Positions 9,934-17,845 are shown, counted from the first letter of the stretch. The stretch is 62,936 nucleotides of DNA from Rhizobium oryzihabitans (GCF_010669145.1 NZ_CP048638.1:1-62936); one strand, 5' to 3'. A program made the numbers and translations. Notes: generated from the sequence alone by a model not told the origin.

Positions 9934-10231
9934 TATTTTTACTAATCGCAAGCATTATTTTTACTTTTTATCGCCCATATCGCGATTTTTTTACTTTTCT
10001 TGCGCGTTCAGCCAATATCGGAGCCTTTTCCAATCCTACTATGGCCGTTTTCTGCGCTCAGGTCAACAATTATTTTTACTTTTCTCGCTTTTTTTTACTT
10101 TTCTCGTCGTCGTCATGGTGGAACCCGCTTTCCCGCTCTTCATGGTCTCAATATGCCTGATATTTTTACTAAACGCAAGCCCCTTAATCGCCTATTTCGT
10201 AAAATTATTTTCAGTTATTTTTACTTTTTAT
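9934..10231. repeat. TTATTTTTACTTTT-type repeats next to the telomere
   Basis: Copies of TATTTTTACT with a variable tail occur at 9934-9943, 9955-9971, 9986-10000, 10071-10087, 10091-10106, 10161-10172 and 10215-10231, all in the same orientation; another is at 12113-12133. The fullest form, TTATTTTTACTTTTTATG, occurs at 10215 and 12113 and abuts promoter-like sequences both times. They could be binding sites for the protelomerase, a replication protein or a repressor. From 9866 to 10298 I see no convincing gene. Confidence 0.7.
10040..10067 (-). promoter_or_regulatory. Promoter-like sequence pointing at the telomere
   Basis: On the minus strand, TTGACC (10067-10062) is followed after 17 bases by CATAGT. 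No credible ORF follows before the telomere at 9866, so transcription would run to, or round, the hairpin. A TTATTTTTACTTTT repeat lies just upstream of the -35 box. Prediction only. Confidence 0.45.
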
Positions 10232-10232
10232 G

Positions 10233-10261
10233 TTGACCGCCTGCGGCCTCAAGCCTATAGT
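10233..10261 (+). promoter_or_regulatory. Promoter for the telomere-proximal rightward genes
   Basis: TTGACC (10233-10238), a 17-base spacer and TATAGT (10256-10261) lie 38 bp before the first ATG. The repeat at 10215-10231 ends 1 bp upstream of the -35 box, so a protein bound to it would touch RNA polymerase. Confidence 0.6.
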
Positions 10262-10298
10262 CTTCACATGGCGCTGATGCCTAACGAAAGGTCCGCAA

Positions 10299-10478
10299 AT
10301 GTTCCAGACGTTCCAGTTCTGCCGCGCAACCGGCCGACGCCTCAAGGCTTCCTTCGCCCGTATCCTCGCAAAGCTCAAACCCAACGGCTCTACCAAAATC
10401 GCCCTCGAAATCTCCATCCCCCTCTTCCTCAAAATCACCGTCGAACACACCTTCAAATCAGCCACAAGGAAACGATGA
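10299..10478 (+). CDS. Hypothetical small basic protein (59 aa)
   Basis: Begins MFQTFQFCRATGRRLKASFA, rich in Lys and Arg, ending ...SATRKR. An AAAGG ribosome site lies upstream and the next gene starts 1 bp after the stop, so it is probably the first gene of a short rightward operon behind the 10233 promoter. No family recognised. The left arm reads a different last third because of missing C's. Confidence 0.5.
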   Translation: MFQTFQFCRATGRRLKASFARILAKLKPNGSTKIALEISIPLFLKITVEHTFKSATRKR

Positions 10479-10479
10479 G

Positions 10480-10694
10480 ATGACAAAATGCCTAAACAGC
10501 GCCGGGGTAGAAATGCCCCGGTTCTACGTCGCCACATATGGCGATCTTGGCCTTGAGATCGAGTTCTACTTTGATCCGCTCAGATATGGTCGCGATATCC
10601 GCAAGGCCGAGCGCGAGCACGCCAACCAGAAGCTGGATACGTACACCTACGGCACGATCCCTCGATGCCCGCAGCATCACCGAAAGGACGCTGA
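10480..10694 (+). CDS. Hypothetical protein (71 aa after correcting one base)
   Basis: MTKCLNSAGVEMPRFYV, acidic and aromatic-rich. In the right arm a CCC at 10659-10661 (CCCC in the left arm) makes the frame run into the next gene as a 133-residue fusion. With the extra C the protein ends SPKGR at 10694, two bases before the next ATG. No family recognised. Confidence 0.5.
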
Positions 10695-10695
10695 T

Positions 10696-10881
10696 ATGAA
10701 GAAGCGATACACTGTGGTGGAAAACGCAGGCTACGAGCGCGAATGCGACGTGCACACGGCTGAGAGCTACGGAGCGGCGATCAAGTGGCGTGACGAATAC
10801 TACGAGACGGACGAGATCGAAAGCTTGCACGTGGAAATCGCCTGCGAGCTGCCGGACGGCACTCGAACATACGAATTCTAA
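10696..10881 (+). CDS. Hypothetical protein (61 aa)
   Basis: MKKRYTVVENAGYERECDVH and on to ELPDGTRTYEF; acidic, no signal peptide or membrane segment. It has its own AAAGGA ribosome site and is intact in both arms. No family recognised. If the uncorrected right-arm frame were real it would be the second half of a 133-residue protein. Confidence 0.55.
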   Translation: MKKRYTVVENAGYERECDVHTAESYGAAIKWRDEYYETDEIESLHVEIACELPDGTRTYEF

Positions 10882-10892
10882 CCGGAGATCGA

Positions 10893-11144
10893 ATGCACAT
10901 GGTGACTGTAGCCAAAATTATCGCCGATGCTCTCAACGTTCCCACACGAAACGACAAGGCCCTGTTTGGCGCGGTGCGCGCCCTCGGCCTGACAATCAGT
11001 AAGCGGGAGGGCGAATATCGCATCTCTCGCCCCAACCTTTCGCGTGAAAGGGCAGAGGCAATCGCATACTACACTCAAGACCGGGAAGACGCATGGGGTA
11101 CAGCAGAAGAGATGGCGCGGGACGCTGGTACGCTTGGCAGCTAG
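10893..11144 (+). CDS. Hypothetical protein (83 aa)
   Basis: Ribosome site CCGGAG at 10881-10886, start MHMVTVAKIIADALNVP. Helical and charged, with an RISRPNLSRERAEAIAYY stretch that could be a small DNA-contacting helix pair, though no clear domain is seen. Last gene of the rightward run; the next genes are on the minus strand. Confidence 0.5.
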   Translation: MHMVTVAKIIADALNVPTRNDKALFGAVRALGLTISKREGEYRISRPNLSRERAEAIAYYTQDREDAWGTAEEMARDAGTLGS

Positions 11145-11167
11145 GCCCCGATGACCTGGCTGTGCCC

Positions 11168-11377
11168 TTATTGTCTTCCGCTGCTCTCTTGGTTTCCGCT
11201 AGGCGCATGGGTCGCCTTTTGTGCCACCTCGCATAGCTCCTGCTCCGGTCCCTGCAATCTGGTCTCGCAACGCTCCTGCGCCTGAAATGGTTGAGAGCGT
11301 TTCACTTCGCTCTTTTGAGCCATCGCAGGCATTGCCAAAAAGAGGCTGGCGCTTATTGCTGCAAAAACGACGTTCAT
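11168..11377 (-). CDS. Small secreted protein (69 aa)
   Basis: A clear signal peptide (MNVVFAAISASLFLAMPAMA) is followed by a short hydrophilic mature part with two cysteines. The start at 11377 is chosen over the in-frame ATG at 11401 because it begins the signal peptide. Function unknown. Confidence 0.55.
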   Translation of the reverse strand: MNVVFAAISASLFLAMPAMAQKSEVKRSQPFQAQERCETRLQGPEQELCEVAQKATHAPSGNQESSGRQ

Positions 11378-11453
11378 CTTGGTTCCCTCGATATCCTGCA
11401 AAGACTGGTAACGTTTGGGCGTGCCAAATCCAATGAACGAACGATTCCGATTT

Positions 11454-11741
11454 TCAAGCCGCTGCCGACTGCAATGGCCTCACTTCCGGCTGATCCCGCG
11501 CTTCGGCCTTGGACAGTTCGTAGTTCAACTGCAAATTCATCCAAAACCGTGCGGTGCTGACGCCAGCACGTTCAAGCCGGATCGCCAGATCAGGACTAAT
11601 GCCAGCCTTCCCGTTGATGATCCGAGAGAGCGTAGACCGGGCAATTCCAAGGCGCTGCGCCGCGTCAGTCACCTCAATGCCGAGAGGCACCAAAACATCC
11701 TCGCGAAGCAGCTCGCCCGGATGGGGATGGTTCTTCATCAC
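11454..11741 (-). CDS. higA: HigA-like antitoxin (XRE helix-turn-helix)
   Basis: A 95-residue protein of the HigA/VapI family: HPGELLREDVLVPLGIEVTD, then the helix-turn-helix AAQRLGIARSTLSRIINGKA and the family tail RLERAGVSTARFWMNLQLNY. GGAG lies 10 bases before the ATG at 11738. The gene follows the toxin gene by 12 bp, the usual toxin-first order of higBA. It would neutralise HigB and repress the operon, probably through the inverted repeat at 12039-12064. Confidence 0.85.
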   Translation of the reverse strand: MMKNHPHPGELLREDVLVPLGIEVTDAAQRLGIARSTLSRIINGKAGISPDLAIRLERAGVSTARFWMNLQLNYELSKAEARDQPEVRPLQSAAA

Positions 11742-11753
11742 TGTATGTCTCCT

Positions 11754-12031
11754 TCAATGATAATCCACGTAATCGACCAACTCCACGTCAGCTCCGACAA
11801 ACCGGAAAGTAACCCTCCAGTTGCCATTTACCCATATCGACCAATGCCCCTTCAGCGTCCCTTTCAAGGGGTGTAGCTTGTAGGCTGGTTGGTTCAGTTC
11901 GGCAGGCGATGCCGCTGCATTTAAGGCAGCAAGGATACGGGACAGCTTCGGCGCATGAGCAGCTTGAACCCCACGGGCAGAGCCGGTTTTGTAAAGGTCT
12001 CAAGCCCCTTGTGTCGAAAGCCGATTATCAT
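11754..12031 (-). pseudogene. higB: HigB-like toxin (RelE/ParE fold), one base short
   Basis: From ATG at 12031: MIIGFRHKGLE, then a one-base deletion (GG at 11996-11997 on the plus strand; the left arm has GGG). Restoring it gives a 92-residue protein with LYKTGSARGV and the C-terminal LKGTLKGHWSIWVNGNWRVT, the typical HigB/RelE mRNA-interferase motif. As the other arm has the base, the gene is probably functional and the break a consensus error. Confidence 0.8.
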
Positions 12032-12038
12032 ACTCCTA

Positions 12039-12064
12039 TGTAGCATGTGACGCTACGCGCTACA
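12039..12064. promoter_or_regulatory. Operator-like repeats upstream of higBA
   Basis: TGTAGC (12039-12044) and GCTACA (12059-12064) are inverted, with an internal GTAGC-N7-GCTAC overlapping them. They lie just upstream of the higB ATG, where HigA proteins usually bind to repress their operon. Confidence 0.5.
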
Positions 12065-12112
12065 AGGGCATAATCGGGCTTTGCTCCCTCAATTTAATAA
12101 AATAAACAGTCG

Positions 12113-12136
12113 TTATTTTTACTTTTTATGTTGCCG
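12113..12136. repeat. Promoter-proximal copy of the telomere repeat
   Basis: TTATTTTTACTTTTTATG at 12113-12130, identical to 10215-10232. It precedes a TTGCCG box and AT-rich DNA, in the gap between the divergent higB and the 77-aa gene. Confidence 0.55.
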
Positions 12137-12188
12137 ACCATATATTTTTATTTTATTCTGCCTCCATAGTCATCCAAGGAGATCGCAA

Positions 12189-12422
12189 ATGGCAACCTAC
12201 CGTCTCGGATCAAGCCCCGCCGTTCACACGCCCGGAATCGTCGCATGGGCGATTAATGGATATCATTTCGAAGACGACAGGCCCCAACTGCGCAAGGTCA
12301 TCGTGGAAACCTACAATCTGCCGGAAATCGCGGCCGATCAGCTCCTTAGCAAAAAGGTGCCGTACACTATCGAAGGTGAAACGGTGGTTTTCACAGTCAG
12401 CGATGAAAGCGAACCGCAGTGA
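12189..12422 (+). CDS. Hypothetical protein (77 aa) upstream of the protelomerase
   Basis: MATYRLGSSPAVHTPGIVAW and on to VSDESEPQ, with an AAGGAGAT ribosome site. No membrane segment or known motif. It lies 58 bp before the protelomerase gene in the same direction and probably shares its transcript. Identical in both palindrome arms. Confidence 0.6.
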   Translation: MATYRLGSSPAVHTPGIVAWAINGYHFEDDRPQLRKVIVETYNLPEIAADQLLSKKVPYTIEGETVVFTVSDESEPQ

Positions 12423-12480
12423 GCGGCTTCATGAAGCCTTCGCCAATGATCACCGCACATCAAGGAAATGAGAAAGTTCA

Positions 12481-13954
12481 ATGAACGCGAAGAAGACCGA
12501 CGCCGACGAACAGCAGCGTGCAAAGACCGGCCGTCGCCCGGTGGTCAAGGATGCCATTGCAACATTTGTTGCAAACCTGACAGCCGACGCCGATGATTAC
12601 GCCGACCTTTGGGAAAAGGAATGGGAGACGTTTGCGGACAAGTCCGTATCGACGCGCAACATCTATGCCTCGCGCTACCGCAATGCAATTCGTGAAGCCT
12701 ACGGTGACAATCACCCGGCGCTGCACTTCGTTAAGGTCCTCGACCGCTCTGACGATCCACTCCGCACGGTTGAATCTCGCGGCGCTGGCGGGCGCAAGGC
12801 GACCCGCGCCGATAGTATTGATCTGTTTGGCACAGCAGCTCAAACGCTCAAAGAAGAGCACGATCGTTCGCTCGCAGAGGGCAAGACCGAAAAGCAGGCC
12901 AGCGCCGTCTATAAGCGCGGCCTCGGGAAGCTCTGGAAGTCGGAGCTGGACGAAATGCTGCAAACCCTCAAGAGCAACACCGTTCTGACGACAACCGCCG
13001 CCTATCGCAACGAGCTTCGCAGACGCGGACTGGATGATGAACTAACGCTTTCCATCGTCAGACCACCCGAAGATGCCCAAAAGGCCCGATCCATCCAATA
13101 TCGAGATGCAATTGTTGAGCAACACCGCGACTTGGTGCCTATGCCACACTGGCAGGATATCCTAGATCGCGCAAAGGAGCTTATTCCGGCCACAGACGCC
13201 TCTTGGAGCGCCTTGGAACAAGCAGCTCGTGAAACGGCCTCTGATATATCGAGAACACGCGCCGTCGAGATCGGCGTGGCTCTCGGTATCCTGACCGGCC
13301 GTCGCCCTTTCGAAATCTTCTGCCAAGGCGTCTTCTCGCCCCTGCCGATTATGGCAGACCCGACCACGAACACAGAACATACCCGTGGCCGTGGCTACGA
13401 GACGTGGCGCGTCCTATTCTCCGGACAGGCAAAGACTCGTGGAAACGAGGGACGCAATTCGACCAGTCGTTTCCGATCCCCGTGCTGACAAAAGCGCGAG
13501 ATGTCATTTTTGCTTGGATGGTGCTCCGCTACAGTGAAAGTGGCCAGATATGGCGCGAGATGACGAGCGACGAATTCAAAGCAGACTTGCTGCGCGCTCC
13601 GAACCCCAAGTGCATCCTTCCCGCCGTCCGTGACGAAATCCTCGAAAAACTCTGGCCAAAAGTCTCGCTCGAAGACACGCCGAACGTGATCGAAGCCAAG
13701 AAAATCAAGGCGCATAACGTTCGCGCACTGTACGCGGAAATCGCGGACCAGTTTTTCCGGCCTAAGTCGAAGACGAAAGCCGCATTCTTCGCAGAAGCGC
13801 TCGGCCACACTGAGAAGGATATCGAAACGGCCTCTTCCTACATGAAATACTACCTCCCGATCAAAAAGATGCCGGCGCGACACGCCGGGTAAAAAAACAG
13901 TTGGCGAAAAAGATCGAGGCAGCAGCCGAAGAGCGCGAAGCTGAGGACAATTGA
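12481..13954 (+). pseudogene. Protelomerase (telomere resolvase), two one-base gaps
   Basis: Restoring one base in two homopolymers (GGG near 13458-13462; CCC near 13856-13859, CCCC in the left arm) gives a 491-residue protein; agrobacterial TelA is about 440 and phage TelN about 630 residues. It has the tyrosine-recombinase core in the telomere-resolvase style: LGILTGRRPFEIF (Arg near 274-275), LFSGQAKTR (Lys near 318), KAHNVRALYAEIADQFF (Arg near 415, the RxxYA pattern of these enzymes), LGHTEKDI (His near 443) and a candidate nucleophile Tyr near 454 in SSYMKYY. A Lys/Glu-rich helix ends it. Such enzymes cut telomere palindromes and reseal them as hairpins, and the palindrome at 9865/9866 is its obvious substrate. 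Assignment is from motifs and context; the gene is probably intact in the cell. Confidence 0.88.
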
Positions 13955-13965
13955 AGGAGCAAGAA

Positions 13966-14385
13966 TTGCATATCAGAGCTGGAATCGCTGCTCTCGCAGC
14001 ACTCACCACCTCATTACCCGCAACAGCACAGGATCAATGGCCGATCTGCACTACGGGCAAGCGGATAACCTGCATCGTCGATGGAGACACGTTCTGGCGG
14101 GACGGCATTAAGTACCGGATCGTCGGTTATGACGCACCAGAAGCTGGCGAAGGCGCTCGTTGCGGTCAGGAGCGAGCGCTTGCGGATCGCGCTACCCAAC
14201 AGCTTCAGCGTCTCATGAGCACGCCCGGCATCCAATACCGAGATCAAGGCGAAGATCGCTATGGCCGCGTGTTGACGCAGGTGATGACGCAGCATGGAGA
14301 CATTGCAGACCAGATGATCAAGCTCGGCCTCGGCCATGCCTATCGCGGAGGATACCGTGATCGAAACCAATGGTGTCAGTCGTAA
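13966..14385 (+). CDS. Secreted staphylococcal-nuclease-like protein
   Basis: From a TTG at 13966 (GGAG at 13956-13959) a signal peptide with hydrophobic core GIAALAALTTSLPATAQ leads into an SNase domain: CIVDGDTFWRDGIKYRIVGY, DAPEAGE and EDRYGRVLTQVM, containing the Arg, Glu and Arg positions of the active site. About 139 residues, a normal one-domain size, ending in a small Cys-containing tail. It begins 12 bp after the protelomerase stop. Small plasmid-borne exported nucleases of this family are common; its role here is unknown. Confidence 0.82.
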   Translation: MHIRAGIAALAALTTSLPATAQDQWPICTTGKRITCIVDGDTFWRDGIKYRIVGYDAPEAGEGARCGQERALADRATQQLQRLMSTPGIQYRDQGEDRYGRVLTQVMTQHGDIADQMIKLGLGHAYRGGYRDRNQWCQS

Positions 14386-14400
14386 ACCGGAGATCCATCA

Positions 14401-15204
14401 ATGCGATTGCACACAGCCCTCGAACACCTGAAATCCGGCCACTACCGCTCAATGGAGCCATGGAAGGCCAATGAGATCGATGAGATGGCCCGGCATGTTG
14501 AGGCGTGCGCCGCCAGCGCCGCCGAATTTACCTTCAGCTTTCTCGATGCAGACCCCAAAGACGATACCCTCCAAACATTCATAGACTTTGCCAACGAGCT
14601 ATGGGACGCGGAAGTTGCTCCTATCCCTCACGATGTTTTTTGGGTCTCGTGGGTGCAGAAGGTGCTCGATGAGCACGTCCATATGGCGGCTCTCTGTGAG
14701 AAAAATATGAGCCCTATCGATGGAAAGCTCGTCTCGCTTTCCGTGCGCGTCATGTTCGAAAATCATCGCCGCAATGGCTTGGTCTTCCTGAATCAAGTCG
14801 GACAGAGAGTTTGCGGCGATCACAAGCACGTCCTTGTCAGCCACGCCGACAACGATTCGACGCAACTGCTCGTGGACACGGGCTTTGGTGTGTCAGCGGC
14901 GCTGATCGGCGCCCTTGCCACTCCGCAAGCCATCCGCCGGGAAGAGCCTGCCCCGGCGCGCTTGAACAAGCAGCGCTTGCAGAAGAAAAAGCCGCCTATT
15001 GGCCCAATGATCGTGATCGATGTTCGCGCCAGCCAACAGGCATCACAAAACCGGAAGGGAGAGGGCGGCTGGACCGTCAAACCACACTGGCGAAGAGGTC
15101 ATATTCGCCATCTGGCTGATGGCCGCATGATCCCCATCCCGCCTTGCTGCGTCAATATGGAAACAGGCATTCCCATCAAGCCCGAATATGTTGTGAAGGT
15201 CTGA
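14401..15204 (+). CDS. Hypothetical protein with C-terminal RRGHIRxL motif (267 aa)
   Basis: No signal peptide. The N-terminal half is acidic and aromatic (FTFSFLDADPKDD, FWVSWVQKVLDEH). The last 60 residues give GGWTVKPHWRRGHIRHLADG followed by R and a short tail. The same arrangement of His/Arg/Gly residues ends the next large gene (HLRRGHLRRLPEKTVWV), and it recurs at the C-termini of plasmid and phage proteins of unknown function. Probably co-transcribed with the genes on both sides. Confidence 0.6.
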   Translation: MRLHTALEHLKSGHYRSMEPWKANEIDEMARHVEACAASAAEFTFSFLDADPKDDTLQTFIDFANELWDAEVAPIPHDVFWVSWVQKVLDEHVHMAALCEKNMSPIDGKLVSLSVRVMFENHRRNGLVFLNQVGQRVCGDHKHVLVSHADNDSTQLLVDTGFGVSAALIGALATPQAIRREEPAPARLNKQRLQKKKPPIGPMIVIDVRASQQASQNRKGEGGWTVKPHWRRGHIRHLADGRMIPIPPCCVNMETGIPIKPEYVVKV

Positions 15205-15208
15205 TCCC

Positions 15209-15502
15209 ATGCCTTCGGATCATGTAGATGAACCGACGCTTGACGAGTTTACGATCCCGCACGTCGCCTTCGCGGCCGCTGAGCACTATGCCGTCTTTCC
15301 TACCGCCGAGAAGCACGAGCTGATCCAAACTCTCAAGCGCGATGTTGAAGCGCGCTTCGCACGAGAACGTGAAAATGTCGCCGGACATGCGGCGGCTTTG
15401 AAAGCAATTGAAGACGCGGATGCCCGTGGTCTTCTGGAAGTGATCTACGGCAAGGAGACTAGAAATGGAGACAGGCGAGAACTTTACGGCGCTGAACTAT
15501 AG
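15209..15502 (+). CDS. Hypothetical protein (97 aa)
   Basis: MPSDHVDEPTLDEFTIPHVA, acidic and helical, with RDVEARFARERENVAGHAAAL suggesting a coiled helix. Starts 4 bp after the previous stop and overlaps the next gene by 38 bp in another frame. No family recognised. Confidence 0.55.
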   Translation: MPSDHVDEPTLDEFTIPHVAFAAAEHYAVFPTAEKHELIQTLKRDVEARFARERENVAGHAAALKAIEDADARGLLEVIYGKETRNGDRRELYGAEL

Positions 15503-16498
15503 CGCCCATGCGATTGAGAGCATGAAAGAGGTCGTACAGCGTCTCCCCCCGCATTTTGTTCAGTCCATCAACGCGATCCGCATCGTCAGCGATATGCTTC
15601 GCAGATCAGTGAAATTTATCCTGCCCAACTGCGCAGAGCTGCTTGATCCGCTGCACGTATCGCAAGCGCACATAGACCTCCTGAAGCTCCCCTTCCCGCT
15701 CGTTGCTTTCGAAGCTCCTTGGCAGAAAACCGATGCAAAGGACGCGGGTTATCTCGATCACTACAAGTCAACCCGTCGCATTGCCCTTTGTTGGGAGCCA
15801 GGTGCAACGCCGCCGCAACTGGCGCATCTCAACGTCATCCTAGATCGCTTTCCGCAGGGAGGCGTCTTTATCCTTCCTATTTCATGGCTGGATGTCATCG
15901 AGACGTGGAATGTAGGTATCGGCGGGCTTTCGTTCCCTACGAGAACAGCTTGGCAGCAGTCGATCAGGCTCAAGTCAGCCCTTTGAGCGCCCGCGCGATG
16001 GAAGCCCTTAACAGCGCCGGTTTGCTGCCCAAAAAGCCGCAGCAGTTTGCAGCAGAGCCGTTCATTCTTCAGCCGGAGCATTTCGAAGCGGTCATTGCGA
16101 GAAGCGACCGTGAAACCGGATTCGCGAACATAATGAACGACACGAGGGATGAAGGTATGGCCGTGGTTCAAGCGTGTGCAGTCCTCAACTGCGAAAACGT
16201 AGCGACGGCGGATATTGAAGCCCCTGCCAAACTGAACAAGGCGCGGATTGCCAAGGGGAAGCAGCCTTTCTTTTCTTATAAGGTTCTGGCGCTGGCCGCT
16301 GATCGTCCGTCCCCCGGTAATACCGGCAGCGCAAGTGGAACACACGCCAGCCCCCGTCTTCATCTTCGCCGGGGCCACCTTCGTCGTCTACCTGAAAAGA
16401 CCGTGTGGGTAAGAGCTGCCATGGTTGGTGCAGCCAGTGAGAGCGGCGTCGTCTCCAAGGAGTATCGGCTCGTCAAAACCCGAAACAAGGAAACCTGA
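15465..16498 (+). pseudogene. Hypothetical protein with RRGHLRRL motif, one base short
   Basis: METGENFTALNYSAHAIESM continues to GLSFPTRTAW, then the frame is lost. Adding one C to the CCC at 15935-15937 gives SFPYENSLAAVDQAQVSPLS and reads on to 16498, a protein of about 344 residues. It ends HLRRGHLRRLPEKTVWVRAA, matching the tail of the 14401 gene. The same CCC is present in the left arm, so either both copies share a systematic error or the shift is real. The palindrome ends inside this gene (about 16212). Confidence 0.6.
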
Positions 16499-16628
16499 GC
16501 GGTTCCGACCCAACCCTGTCTGATCGGCTATCGGCGGATTCGAGGGCCTTTTTGTGCCTTGCAAGGAAGCGGGAGAGAATCAAGGTGCAGGGGTTATCTC
16601 CCTGCGGCTCAAACCTTGGAGATACAAA

Positions 16629-16799
16629 ATGAGCACATCTATCGAAGCAAGCTTTCACGCCCTTATCGTCCTCACTGTCGCTTTTATGGCCGGATTTCCA
16701 TCAATCGGTCTCGGCGGTGCATTCGTCATGTGGATCGTTTACAAGGTTGCCGCCGACTGGCTGGACGACTGGTGCTCGCGCGAACGCTGGCTACCTTGA
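16629..16799 (+). CDS. Small membrane protein (56 aa)
   Basis: GGAG lies 8 bases upstream of the ATG. MSTSIEASFHALIVLTVAFM starts a hydrophobic stretch to about residue 42 that can span the membrane once or twice; the tail is DWLDDWCSRERWLP. Function unknown. A terminator-like hairpin follows. Confidence 0.5.
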   Translation: MSTSIEASFHALIVLTVAFMAGFPSIGLGGAFVMWIVYKVAADWLDDWCSRERWLP

Positions 16800-16807
16800 A
16801 ACCAGAA

Positions 16808-16835
16808 GGGCGCTCATGCGCCCCTTTCCCGCTTT
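16808..16835 (+). terminator. Terminator-like hairpin
   Basis: GGGCGC-TCAT-GCGCCC (16808-16823) followed by a pyrimidine-rich tract with short T runs. It lies just after the small membrane gene and would end the rightward transcript. Confidence 0.6.
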
Positions 16836-16893
16836 TCCTTCGACAACAAAAAATGATATGACTTCGTTGTGAAACAAACAACGGAAGTGATGG

Positions 16894-17415
16894 ATGGAAG
16901 ACGGCGAACAAGAACCACTGACGATCTACCGTCTCTCGAAAATCATATTCGTCGGGCCGGTGCTGATTGCTGGCCTCGGAACAGCGGCTCTCTGGTACGT
17001 CTGGACCTCTGACCTCTACCTTATGCACAATCTTGGCCCGATGGTGCTCGGGTTATCTCTTTACGAGAGCTTTTACCCCACGATCTTCCTTGTCTGCCGA
17101 ATTGCGACCGCCATCATTGCCATGGGCTTTGCAACACAAGTGCTCGTGTGCCTCATCAGGTACATGACAACAGAGCTTAGAGTTTTCAGTAACCGCGTGC
17201 TCTGGCGAACCGGTTTCATCAGCCGAGATATGTTCACGACCTCTGTTCGAGAGATCATAGGCGTTCAGCTTACGCAATCCGTTCTCGGCCGGATACTCGG
17301 CTTCGGCTCGATATCGATCAGTACGCGAGGGGACGATCAGATCGTAGCTGACCTGATCAGCGGAGCGCCGCAGGCATCACGAACGATTATGGCACTCAAG
17401 AACAACGCCGAATAG
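16894..17415 (+). CDS. Membrane protein with bacterial PH-like (bPH2) domain
   Basis: 173 residues. Two or three membrane segments (around 17-40, 50-62 and 68-90) are followed by a bPH2/DUF304-type domain: TTELRVFSNRVLWRTGF, REIIGVQLTQSVLGRILGFG and SISISTRGDDQ. This domain occurs in small membrane proteins of unknown role. Convergent with the XRE regulator gene downstream. Confidence 0.72.
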   Translation: MEDGEQEPLTIYRLSKIIFVGPVLIAGLGTAALWYVWTSDLYLMHNLGPMVLGLSLYESFYPTIFLVCRIATAIIAMGFATQVLVCLIRYMTTELRVFSNRVLWRTGFISRDMFTTSVREIIGVQLTQSVLGRILGFGSISISTRGDDQIVADLISGAPQASRTIMALKNNAE

Positions 17416-17428
17416 GACGGCCATCCGG

Positions 17429-17827
17429 TCATTGCTCTTCGTCGGCTAGAGCCTTCACCAGTGAGAGAACCTTTCGTCTGATACCCCCATCGGGTATTTG
17501 CGCGAACGCACGATTCAAGGCTAGACCTTCGGAAGTGCCAACGAACTGAGTAAGAAGTTCAGACTCCCCGGAGCTTTCAGCCACATCATGGCTTTGCCCA
17601 TCTTCAAAGAAATACGAAACCGGCACCCCTAGAATGCGGGCCATATCCGACAGTCGGCTTGCGCCGACCCGGTTTGTGCCCTTCTCGTACTTCTGGACCT
17701 GTTGAAATGTGATCCCAAGCGCTGTTCCTAGAGCCGTCTGGCTCATGCCAGTAAGTCGCCTGCGCAGCCGGATTTTATTGCCCACATCGATGTCAATCTG
17801 GTTCGGCTGTTTAGGATGAACGCCCAT
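17429..17827 (-). CDS. XRE-family transcriptional regulator (132 aa)
   Basis: The N-terminal helix-turn-helix (KIRLRRRLTGMSQTALGTAL and FQQVQKYEKGTNRVGASRL) is of the Cro/CI type very common in Rhizobiales, with a C-terminal helical dimer part. The gene follows the topoisomerase gene on the same strand (18 bp gap), and may control it or the divergent dotM-like gene. The palindrome TCATTGTCAATGA at 20014 is one possible target. Confidence 0.85.
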   Translation of the reverse strand: MGVHPKQPNQIDIDVGNKIRLRRRLTGMSQTALGTALGITFQQVQKYEKGTNRVGASRLSDMARILGVPVSYFFEDGQSHDVAESSGESELLTQFVGTSEGLALNRAFAQIPDGGIRRKVLSLVKALADEEQ

Positions 17828-17845
17828 CTGTTTCCCCTGCTGATG

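Larger units (their letters stand above)
9866..16212 (+). repeat. Right arm of the giant palindrome (telomere-proximal 6.3 kb)
   Basis: The better-quality arm. Past 16212 the sequence continues without a break into the rest of the plasmid-like region, whereas the mirrored arm stops in an unrelated gene. This makes 9866 onwards the real end of the replicon. Confidence 0.9.

Noticed and set aside
10000..10483. Telomere-proximal ORFs beginning MRVQPISEPF and MVEPAFPLFM
   Set aside because: They read through the A/T repeats and promoter, lack ribosome sites and overlap the better 59-codon gene.
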